The notes below the pieces were generated by a model, which saw nothing but the letters and a program-made list of their open reading frames with translations, was not told the origin of the DNA and did no database searches. A stretch of DNA of 64,000 nucleotides from Arcticibacter sp041902385 (GTDB lineage Bacteria > Bacteroidota > Bacteroidia > Sphingobacteriales > Sphingobacteriaceae). Numbering within the stretch: position 1 is the first letter of the stretch; each line of letters starts with the position of its first letter. Below are positions 10,314 through 18,800 of the stretch, piece after piece. Made by a program: the position numbers and the translations under genes. The DNA lies in contig NZ_CP169244.1 in NCBI RefSeq assembly GCF_041902385.1, forward strand, positions 4,402,001 through 4,466,000. The letters are read 5' to 3'.

Positions 10314-12465
10314 TTATTTGACAATATAACATTTATCCAGAACTGGACGGTTATACCACATTTCCTCTTCTTTTCCACCGGTTTGTGCCCAGGAAGTGAT
10401 GTCAGGATATGCGAGTGATATGCTGGTCCTTTCGAGGGGGTACCGGAAGCTGGCTAGTGGGATATTTAAGGCCCAGGGCAGTCGATCTTTCGTTACATAC
10501 CAGTCGGTGGCAGAATTGTCGCCTTCCCGTAAGACAGGATTGGCAAGTGATGTGCCATTTTTGTAAGGAAGGTGAACTTCGCTTCGTTTCTCGCCCGACG
10601 TGCCTTTCGCAAAAATAAAGGGATTAAAAGCATCGTTTAGCAGCGTGACAGGCTCCTTAAAGGTTAAGGTAAAGCTAAAAGTAACAGAGTCGGAATGTGC
10701 TTCGTTCGGCAAAGTATTCCAGGTCCTTTGTAGATTTCGGGCGTCGTTAAATAACACAACAACAGCTTTTTCCTGGTTAGCCTCGTAAATAATTGAGCTC
10801 TTATTCTTCGCGCTAAGTACAGCTTTGTCGCTGCTCACAGGAAACTCGATCCCAAAACCGCTCCGATTACTTCCCCCGAAGCAATGAGACTGTAAGTAGC
10901 ATCAATCTTTATAGCCTTGTTTTCTGAATTTTTCGTTATTATATACTTATAGAGGACCACAACATCATTTAGGTCGAAATCGCCCTTGATCGGCCACTTA
11001 TCTTCAAAAATAAGAGTTGAACCTCCGTTATAGTAATTCACGGAAGTTGTATAAGTATAGGAAGGGAGACCATAGCCCGGATTACAGTCGCTGGCGTTTA
11101 TGGTTATATCGTCCTTCTTCGTTTCTCTTGCACCATTTGCAAACCTCTCGGATCTTAGATATTGAGCTTCTCTTTTCGCGTAATAAACAACAGCACCTAA
11201 AAACTTACCGGAATTCATCGGGCCAGTAAACCGCTCAGTTAAGAATAGCGACTCTTGTCCTGCACCAGTAACACGACCATCCATTGTTCCAAGCACCTTC
11301 GTCTGAAAAAGTCCCCCGCCGGTGAAGTTTACGCCCCCCTTGAGTTAAATCCTGTCTTTCCCTCTCCCTCGTCATGCTTCGTTGAGTCATTCTCATTCAA
11401 CACATAGCCGACGTTAATGAAACTGCTGTTTTTGATCACAGCATCAGATGAAAGAGTTTCCTGAACATACAACGAACAGTAGTTTTCCAGAACACCCGAC
11501 GAATTTACTTGTACATTTTGAAAATTGGCCTTGCCATAATTTAAAAGCGAAGATCCGGTGTTAATCATAAGCTTACCTTTTATACGAAGCTTGGCATGCT
11601 CATAGTTAACAACAGGGGCACTGCCTTCATTTAGGTTAAGGTCTCCTCCTATCGTCAAAGATCCGTAGTTCAAAAACTCCTTTCCCTTTTCCAGTGAAAA
11701 CCCGCTTGGCACTACTACTGTCCCGTAATTAACAAAAGACGCGTTTCCTCCGATGTTAAAGCGACCTCCCATGACAACAGAAGCACCTTTTGTAATAATA
11801 ATTTTCGAATTGTTGATCAACTTACCGTCGAACTTCACATTCCTTGCACAAACCTTAATTATCACGGAGACTCCGTCTGCATTGTTGTTAAATTCAAAGC
11901 TTACTCCATCTTTCGTGATACAGTAAGTTTTACCGGCATCGCGGGCACTAAGGTCTCTGGAAAAGTCCGACGTGATCTGATCAGCAGACGAACAATCACA
12001 AAAAGTCTCAGAAAGAGTGCTGGATAGAATTCCCCTCTTTCCACTGGCATTACTTACCTTATCCTCACTAAAATCGACTGCTACCACAGCATTCCTGACA
12101 CCCGCTACCTGAGTCACGGATGACCCGTCAGAGGACGTCTTTACAATATATACTTGCTTCACCGCAGAGGAGAAAAAGATTTTTTCGCTATACGGTAGTG
12201 CGGGACTAACAAAACCGGTCGCAATAGGACTAGCTCCGTCGGCTGGATTTGCTTCGTATATTGCTAACTTCTGAGGTGAAGACCCCGCTCTGGAGTCACT
12301 CACAGAAACGTTGAAAGTAATAGCTTTTGTTGTTGACCAGTCAAAACCTTGCGGTATCACAAGGTCATCCATCTTTCGGATTGCGGTAATCGACTGTTCG
12401 TCCTTTTTACACGCACTGATAAGAGAGAGAGTAGCGAGCGCTGAATAAAGTAAGAGTTTTCTCAT
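10314..12465 (-). pseudogene. LruC-domain lipoprotein with two frameshifts
   Basis: Three minus-strand frames (12465 to 11329, then ending 10835, then ending 10314) join into a protein of about 717 residues if one G is added to each of two G runs: G6 at plus 11334-11339 and G5 at plus 10873-10877. The intact neighbour at 12615-14753 is 712 residues and aligns across both joints (for example ATGGNYKSGFGVEFP versus the restored ASGGSNRSGFGIEFP). The start ATG 12465 gives a lipoprotein signal with lipobox ISAC. A solenoid-like middle of repeated NYG motifs follows, then the LruC hallmark IFEDKWPIKGDFDLNDVVV. As written it is a pseudogene; it may be phase-variable or a base-calling error. Confidence 0.85.
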
Positions 12466-12594
12466 TGTTGCTTTGTTGCTGCCTTGCCTTAATCCAAGCC
12501 AGTGCCAAAACACAACAAAACTGATAATGAACCTTTTACACAAAATCAGAGAACAAAACGCGGTCCTCGAAATGCCGCATTTTATCTATAGACC

Positions 12595-12610
12595 GGGGAA
12601 AAAGTTCCCC
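12595..12610. terminator. Short GC hairpin between the two LruC genes
   Basis: GGGGAA, loop AAAG, TTCCCC, just after the stop of the upstream minus-strand LruC gene (12615). There is no T tract on the minus strand, so termination here is uncertain. Confidence 0.35.
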
Positions 12611-12614
12611 TGAT

Positions 12615-14753
12615 TTAATTTCTAATTAAAAAGTTTAGAGTATTCGCGGTATCCCGGCATAGTGTTACTGAACCAATCTCTGTAGAGGTTCCCCCTGATG
12701 CAGCCCACTCAGCAAAGTAAAGATACGTCTTCGAAATGTCATTGCCCTCGGAAGGATAAGCAAAGCTCCCCGTAGGGATGTCCAGGCCCCAGGGCAGATT
12801 GCGTTCAGATACATAATACTTCCCATTCCCGCTGCGATCGTCAGAACTCCCGAACAGGCTCACGTTGGCAAGGCTTGTCGGCGTTTTGCCTGGCAGGTGA
12901 GTTTCGACACCCCGCCCAAAAGTAACCTTCCAAATAAACGGATTATATACCCCAAGGCCAAAATCACTTAGCAAAGTGCGTTTGGTTACACTGAAAGACA
13001 TTGTATACGTCTTTGCAGGCGACATATTCTCTCCTGTCCGTGTATTCCAGTTAGCTTGTTCAGCCCGTGAGTCTGTAAACAAAATAATCACCGCTTTCGC
13101 TTGTCCCGTCTCCAAAGTTCCACCAACTATATTATCAACATCAGCCCTGTCTAGAGGAAACTCAACACCAAAACCGCTTTTGTAATTTCCACCCGTAGCC
13201 AGAAGCGTGTAAGTACCCTTTACCTGCACTACTTGATTTTTTGCATCCGTCACTACCTGATATTTATAGCTAATAACAATATCATTTAAATCATAATCGC
13301 CCTTAGAAGGCCAAGTATCCTCGAATGCCAGAGTCGATGAGGCACTATTCGAGGCCGACGGATAATAGTTATCAAAAGCCTTTGATGCATCATCCGGGTA
13401 GGCGTCGATTGCGTCAGCTACTCCATCGCCGTCCCGGTCAGTGATGGGGGCAACGCCATTCCCTTCAGCATTACAAGAAGACGATGGAATATATAGATCG
13501 CACCCGATTTTCGCCCCGCCGGTAAAGTTGCCATTATTCACCTCTATGCCATTTGCATCACAGTACTGAACACTCTTGGCAATGGTCGCACTGTTAATCG
13601 TCGAGTTTCCGGCCACTTTAATGAGAGAGGTTGAGCCGTATCCTACTATAGATGCATTTACAAAAATATTCGTTGTGCTGAACATTGCACTATTATATAA
13701 GCCGAGCTCACCACTGTTCAGGTAACTGGTATTATCAGCCCGGATATAACTGTAGTTCTTCATCACGCCATTGTTATGATACTCGTTTCTAGCGTATAGA
13801 GAACAGTTATTCACAAAGGTGCCGGAGTTCAGTCTGAAGCTGTCATTTGTTATAATCTTTCCTCCATTAAGTCCTGTATTTGCTGAATTAAAGTTCAAAC
13901 TTCCTCCAACATTCACCGTCCCGCTATTCGTGAAGGTCGAACCTGAATTTAAATTAAAATCGTAGCGGACAGAAACAGTACCATTGTTGGTGAAAATGCC
14001 ATCCACGTTAAAACCACTATCAAAGTTTATCGTCCCGTTATTCTCCAGATACGTTGCAGCTCCGTTCATATTGATACTGCCCGCTGAAACTACTAGGCCT
14101 GAAGATATTATAAGCTTCGCCGACTGATTAAGGTTTATGTAATTCAATCTGACATTATTGCCAGTCACGCGAACAGTCGCCGATACATTACAATTGATCC
14201 CGATTGAAACATTGCTTGCTGTTATGCAGACCACTTCATTTTCCTTGTCTAATGAGTAATCGCCAGACGAAGTAATTGAACGCGTACATGAAGGCTCTGC
14301 TGAAAGACCAGCAAAAGAATTTTTTCCAGCTGTCATAACGGCGCGCGTAAGCCCTTCCGGTCCAACAGTAACTGAAACGGAGGCGGCCCCAACATCAACT
14401 ACCCCTGACACAGAAGAGCCGTCCGGGGCTGTTTTAAGCAGATAGACCGTCCGAATGTCTGAACTCAGGGCTAATTTAACATTAAAAGAGCTAATCAGAG
14501 AAGCCGCTCCTCGTGCTATCAAAACTCCACCGTCAGCAGGATCTGCATCATAAAGCGATATCTGATGTATCGCATCCTGAAACCTCGAATCCGAAATAGC
14601 GATATTAAAAGTGACTAGCCTGGAACTCTCCCAGGTAAAGTCATCGGGCACCTCTACTGCTTCTAAACTTACCCCTTCCCTGATATTTTCCTTGCGGCAG
14701 GACAAAATAAGTAAGATGGTGGGTACAATCACCATCAGCATCAATTTTCTCAT
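12615..14753 (-). CDS. LruC-domain lipoprotein, full length
   Basis: 712 residues. The lipoprotein signal MRKLMLMVIVPTILLILSC is preceded by AAGGAG close to the ATG. Residues about 160-420 form a beta-solenoid-like stretch of short Asn/Gly repeats (NNGTINF, NSGTVNVGG, NSGTFVNN). A Ca-binding thrombospondin-3-like motif (DRDGDGVADAIDAYPDD) follows, then the LruC domain with AFEDTWPSKGDYDLNDIVISY. LruC-domain proteins in Bacteroidota are exported; a defined role is not established, though Leptospira LruC is an outer-membrane lipoprotein. It is the intact paralog of the broken gene downstream on the same strand and shares the N-terminal FxWxxxxxVTFN(I/V)xxSDSR block with it. Confidence 0.85.
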   Translation of the reverse strand: MRKLMLMVIVPTILLILSCRKENIREGVSLEAVEVPDDFTWESSRLVTFNIAISDSRFQDAIHQISLYDADPADGGVLIARGAASLISSFNVKLALSSDIRTVYLLKTAPDGSSVSGVVDVGAASVSVTVGPEGLTRAVMTAGKNSFAGLSAEPSCTRSITSSGDYSLDKENEVVCITASNVSIGINCNVSATVRVTGNNVRLNYINLNQSAKLIISSGLVVSAGSINMNGAATYLENNGTINFDSGFNVDGIFTNNGTVSVRYDFNLNSGSTFTNSGTVNVGGSLNFNSANTGLNGGKIITNDSFRLNSGTFVNNCSLYARNEYHNNGVMKNYSYIRADNTSYLNSGELGLYNSAMFSTTNIFVNASIVGYGSTSLIKVAGNSTINSATIAKSVQYCDANGIEVNNGNFTGGAKIGCDLYIPSSSCNAEGNGVAPITDRDGDGVADAIDAYPDDASKAFDNYYPSASNSASSTLAFEDTWPSKGDYDLNDIVISYKYQVVTDAKNQVVQVKGTYTLLATGGNYKSGFGVEFPLDRADVDNIVGGTLETGQAKAVIILFTDSRAEQANWNTRTGENMSPAKTYTMSFSVTKRTLLSDFGLGVYNPFIWKVTFGRGVETHLPGKTPTSLANVSLFGSSDDRSGNGKYYVSERNLPWGLDIPTGSFAYPSEGNDISKTYLYFAEWAASGGTSTEIGSVTLCRDTANTLNFLIRN

Positions 14754-15024
14754 AAACTCCTTTATACTTTATGTTGGGGCTCCTTTATTCCGATACCTTT
14801 GTACGAGCGTCAAACAATAAGGTTTCAACCAACAGCGCCGCATCAATTCTTTAATGTACTCTTTAAAGTACAAAGTTGACCAATAAAAAAATCAATTGCC
14901 TATAGTGAAATAATATTAGCTAAGCCGTAATGCCCTCCTAGTGAACAATTTGCGATTTGGAGGCTCATTTGGTGTAAATGTTGTGCATCCAAATTAACAC
15001 ACATTTATTATTCACTTAATAAAA

Positions 15025-15699
15025 ATGAAAACAACAATGAAAAGAATAATTCTACTTGCAGCTGGCTTCCTTGTTGGAGGTACTGCTTTTGCTCAGATCG
15101 GAACACCTAGTGCAGCACCTGGAAAAACCCGTTGGGGATTAAAAGTTGGGGTTAATTTACCGAAGTACCATGTCACCAATACAGAGGGCGAAGATTCAGA
15201 ATCGAAATCTACAACTAACTTCCACGTCACTGGTTATGCCGATGTGCCTGTAAGCAATTACTTCTATGTGCAGCCTGGTATCTCCTTGCAGGGAAAAGGA
15301 GGAAAATTAGCGGAGAACAAGCAATTAAACACGAAATGGGAATATAACACCATGGAGATCGGAGTGCCAATCAACTTTGTTGGAAAGCTTCCGGTCGGAC
15401 CTATGTCTAACCTCTATCTCGGCGCAGGCCCCTATGTATCGTTTGCCGTCGGAGGTGAATCTAAGGTAACCGCCGGAGGAACAACAACGAAAGAAGACCT
15501 TAAGTTCGGAAGTGATCGTGGAAATAACCTAAAACGTACTGACGCCGGCCTTAACTTCCTTGGAGGAGTTGAAATCAACAGCTTTAATATAGGCGCAGGC
15601 TATGGCCTTGGTCTTGTCGACTTAAGACCTGAAGGCGAGGGTGGTAACGGAAAACTATCGAACCGCGTGTGGTCATTCTCCGTTGGTTATTCCTTCTAA
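15025..15699 (+). CDS. Outer-membrane beta-barrel protein (porin family)
   Basis: 224 residues with a signal peptide cleaved after TAFAQ. WGLKVGVNLPKYHV and YVQPGISLQGKGGK are typical of the Bacteroidota outer-membrane beta-barrel family (PF13568-like), and the protein ends in VWSFSVGYSF, an aromatic C-terminal strand suited to BAM recognition. An internal ATG at 15037 also gives a good signal peptide. Monocistronic: two hairpins follow before the next gene. The role is unknown. Confidence 0.85.
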   Translation: MKTTMKRIILLAAGFLVGGTAFAQIGTPSAAPGKTRWGLKVGVNLPKYHVTNTEGEDSESKSTTNFHVTGYADVPVSNYFYVQPGISLQGKGGKLAENKQLNTKWEYNTMEIGVPINFVGKLPVGPMSNLYLGAGPYVSFAVGGESKVTAGGTTTKEDLKFGSDRGNNLKRTDAGLNFLGGVEINSFNIGAGYGLGLVDLRPEGEGGNGKLSNRVWSFSVGYSF

Positions 15700-15724
15700 G
15701 ACCATCTATCTTTTTATCTATACA

Positions 15725-15780
15725 AAGAACATTCATGAGCTGCGCTCACAAACAGGGCTGAAAGTTGCATGAATGTTCTT
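15725..15780. repeat. Perfect 13-bp inverted repeat with 30-nt loop
   Basis: AAGAACATTCATG (15725-15737) is matched by CATGAATGTTCTT (15768-15780). The loop is long and only a loose T-rich stretch follows, so it may be a first terminator, an mRNA 3' stabiliser or a protein-binding site. A better terminator lies 33 nt downstream. Confidence 0.6.
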
Positions 15781-15812
15781 CTTGGCTTTTTAAAAACAAA
15801 TACACCTTCAAG

Positions 15813-15849
15813 AAAAAGTTCCGTTACCCATCGTAGCGGAACTTTTTTT
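15813..15849 (+). terminator. Strong Rho-independent terminator
   Basis: AGTTCCGTTAC, loop CCATC, GTAGCGGAACT (one G-U pair) followed by seven T. It ends the beta-barrel gene transcript, just before the patatin gene. Confidence 0.85.
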
Positions 15850-15866
15850 ATTGGTACTTTTAGGGC

Positions 15867-18188
15867 GTGAATGCGCTGCGTTTTCTCCTCACTGTCCTCT
15901 TGCTGCTCACACTCGGCACAGCAGTTAAAGCTCAGAAGGTGGGCCTGGTATTAAGTGGCGGAGGAGCCAAAGGACTGGCACACATAGGCACACTGAAAGC
16001 CCTCGAAGAAAATCACATTCCAATTGACTATATCACAGGTACCAGCATGGGCGGTGTGGTGGGCAGCCTGTATTCAGCGGGCTATACCCCATCAGAAATT
16101 GAATACCTCGCCCTTAGCAGCAGCTTTCAGGACTGGGTGAATGGCCGTTTTGAAAGCAGCTATAAGCATTATTACCGTAAGAAGCCCGAAAATCCCTCGG
16201 TTCTGTCCATCAAGCTTCAGGTGGAAAAAGGATTGCACCCACGGTTCCGGTCTTCACTGATTAACGACATCCCCTTAAATTTTGCACTGCTTGAACTGCT
16301 TTCTCAGGCCTCTGCTAACTCACGAAACAACTTTGATAGTTTATTTGTGCCGTTCAGGTGCATAGTATCTGACGTTCTTTCTGAGAAAACCATAGCCGCC
16401 GGCAAGGGAAGCCTGGTCGAAGCAGTCCGTGGTACAATGGCAGTCCCCCTTGTCTACCGCCCCGTTAAGGTCGACGGCAAATATGTATTCGATGGCGGCC
16501 TTTACAACAATTTCCCGGTAGACGTCATGAAGAAGGACTTCCGCCCCGACTACATCATCGGCGTCAACGTTTCATCCAAGATCTTTAACGAATACCCGAA
16601 AGACATAGACGAGCGTCTGATCGACCGTTTCCTGCTATACATGTTCCTTGCCAAAACAGACTCCACCTCAATTGGTCCAAACGGCGTTTACATTCAGCCT
16701 GACATTTCTTCCTACACCAGCTCCAATTTCGCGCCGGTAGCTGAACTGATCAGAAAGGGCTATGAAGCTACCATGGCAGAGATGCCGCAGATCAAGGCAG
16801 CGATACGGCGTCGTACAACGGAAGACTCCCTGGCCCGCGCACGCTTCAGCTTCCTCAACCGCCGCCCGCCCCTCACTTTTCACGATTTCGAAGTCACAGG
16901 AATTAACTCCCGGCAGAAAAAGTACGTCCAGGACTTATTCAGCCAGAATAAAAAGAACTTAAGTCTGCACGACCTGCGGAAAGGCTACTATAAGCTCGTA
17001 GCCGATGATAACTTCGAGACGGTATATCCAAAAATGGTGTACGATCCGGTAAAGGACAACTATAATTTTGAGCTTAAGGTACGACCGGAGAGCAGTTTCA
17101 GGGTCGACATAGGCGGCTTTATCTCTACCCGTCCTATCAGCAACACGTACCTCGGCCTCCAGTATAATTACCTGCGGAAGAGATCATACACCATCGGCAC
17201 CAACTTCTACCTCGGCCGCTTCTACGAGTCTGCCCAGGTATCGTCAAGGGTGGATTATCCGGGGAACAAGCCATTCTTCCTTGAAGCACAGCTTACTTAC
17301 AACCACTGGAACTACCTGAACTCCAGTAAAATATTCCTGTCTAATGTAAATCCTCTTTACCTGGAACAATCAGACAGGAAGGCCGTACTTAAGGGCGGAA
17401 TTCCTCTTTCGCATAATGGAAAATTTGAACTGCAGGCAGGATACCTCAACCAGCAAGACGGCTATAGCCCGGATAACACGTTCCGCACAGGCGATATCTT
17501 TGACCAGACCTATTTTAAAGCGTTCACCACCGGTTTCCGCCTTGAGAAAAACACCTTGAACAGAAAGCAGTACGCAAGCCGGGGATTGTGGTTTAGCCTT
17601 CAGGGAGATTTCTATTCCGGTGCTGAACATTACACGCCGGGCAACCGCTACAGGGACGAACCCGGCTTCGCGCAGCTGATCAGTCAGCGTCACCATCATG
17701 ACTGGTTCCGGCTGAAGGTTTCCCAGGAACAATATGTAAATTTGACAAAGACCTACAGCCTCGGCTTCCTTTACGAAGGCGTGCTGAGTAACAAGTCGTT
17801 CTTTAGCAATTACCGCTCAACTATTCTTAGTGCTCCTGCTTTTTACCCCATGCAAGACTCAAGATCGCTCTACCTGGAGAATTTCAGAGCGAACTCTTAC
17901 GCCGCTGTTGGGATCAAAAACGTCTTATCCCTGCGCCGCAACCTCGACTTTCGCGCCGAAAGCTTTCTTTTCCAGCCTGTAGAGCCCTTCGAAAGGAAAA
18001 GCCTGCAGTCGGCAGCGTATAAAGGTATTTTTTCCATACGCTCTTACGCCGCTACAGCAGGACTGGTATACCACTCTCCGGCCGGCCCGATCGGTCTCAG
18101 CTTCAACCATTACACCGATCCCCAGAAAAATTACGGGGTGATGTTTCATATCGGCCACACTCTTTATAACAAACGAAGTTTAGAATAG
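15867..18188 (+). CDS. Patatin-like phospholipase with Omp85-like C-terminal barrel (PlpD-type)
   Basis: 773 residues starting at GTG. A signal peptide (ending VKAQ) precedes a patatin domain with oxyanion motif SGGGAKGLAHIG, nucleophile motif GTSMGG (catalytic Ser) and DGGLYNNFP (catalytic Asp). Residues about 330-400 look like a POTRA-type domain (FHDFEVTGINSRQKKYVQDLF), and the rest is beta-barrel. This is the architecture of type Vd autotransporter-like patatins such as PlpD, which cleave phospholipids; surface exposure of the lipase is inferred. A 40-nt gap separates it from the small membrane protein downstream, a probable two-gene unit. Confidence 0.9.
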   Translation: MNALRFLLTVLLLLTLGTAVKAQKVGLVLSGGGAKGLAHIGTLKALEENHIPIDYITGTSMGGVVGSLYSAGYTPSEIEYLALSSSFQDWVNGRFESSYKHYYRKKPENPSVLSIKLQVEKGLHPRFRSSLINDIPLNFALLELLSQASANSRNNFDSLFVPFRCIVSDVLSEKTIAAGKGSLVEAVRGTMAVPLVYRPVKVDGKYVFDGGLYNNFPVDVMKKDFRPDYIIGVNVSSKIFNEYPKDIDERLIDRFLLYMFLAKTDSTSIGPNGVYIQPDISSYTSSNFAPVAELIRKGYEATMAEMPQIKAAIRRRTTEDSLARARFSFLNRRPPLTFHDFEVTGINSRQKKYVQDLFSQNKKNLSLHDLRKGYYKLVADDNFETVYPKMVYDPVKDNYNFELKVRPESSFRVDIGGFISTRPISNTYLGLQYNYLRKRSYTIGTNFYLGRFYESAQVSSRVDYPGNKPFFLEAQLTYNHWNYLNSSKIFLSNVNPLYLEQSDRKAVLKGGIPLSHNGKFELQAGYLNQQDGYSPDNTFRTGDIFDQTYFKAFTTGFRLEKNTLNRKQYASRGLWFSLQGDFYSGAEHYTPGNRYRDEPGFAQLISQRHHHDWFRLKVSQEQYVNLTKTYSLGFLYEGVLSNKSFFSNYRSTILSAPAFYPMQDSRSLYLENFRANSYAAVGIKNVLSLRRNLDFRAESFLFQPVEPFERKSLQSAAYKGIFSIRSYAATAGLVYHSPAGPIGLSFNHYTDPQKNYGVMFHIGHTLYNKRSLE

Positions 18189-18230
18189 AGGGCTTCTTTA
18201 AGAGGTCACACTACGTCAAAAAGAAAGAAC

Positions 18231-18767
18231 ATGAAAAAGAACATTTGTCTGATCATCCTGAGTTTCATACTCCTGCAATCCGCCGTTGCGCAGACCGACA
18301 GTCTCAATAATTTCATAGTAAAAGAAAACCTGCTGAAGAATGATAAGCTCGCCATCATCGCGGCCGATAAGGATGAAAAGCCGGAAGAAGGGGTAAAAGG
18401 CACCTATTTGTTCAGCATCAACGGGTTCAAGCAGGAACTTACCTTTCATGATGGAGTAGCCGTAGCACCGCAGCAGATTAACAAATCCACCTTTGTCTAT
18501 CTAAAGCACGAGAACGATAACGGAACGCATGCCAAGCTATACTACGTGATCAAGAAAGAAAGCGGACTTAACCCGATCAAAATCAACTGGATGATGCTGG
18601 TGCTGATCCCGCTCGGCCTGGTGATTATAGCCGGAATGTTCAGGAAATTTATCGTCTTCGCCGTTATTATTCTGGTTGTGCTCCTTGTATTTAATTCCAA
18701 CAAAGGACTGGGAATTCCCACCTTTTTCGAGACAATCTTTGACGGGATAAAATCGATGATCTGGTAG
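18231..18767 (+). CDS. Hypothetical exported protein with two C-terminal membrane segments
   Basis: 178 residues. A signal peptide (to about residue 20, ending AVAQ) is followed by a soluble stretch, then two adjacent hydrophobic segments (MMLVLIPLGLVIIAGMF and FIVFAVIILVVLLVF) separated by RK, and a short amphipathic tail. No domain is recognised. It starts 42 nt after the patatin gene and is convergent with tamL. Its function is unknown. Confidence 0.65.
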   Translation: MKKNICLIILSFILLQSAVAQTDSLNNFIVKENLLKNDKLAIIAADKDEKPEEGVKGTYLFSINGFKQELTFHDGVAVAPQQINKSTFVYLKHENDNGTHAKLYYVIKKESGLNPIKINWMMLVLIPLGLVIIAGMFRKFIVFAVIILVVLLVFNSNKGLGIPTFFETIFDGIKSMIW

Positions 18768-18800
18768 ACAGGCTAGCAGAATCAGGCCTGGATCAAGAAC

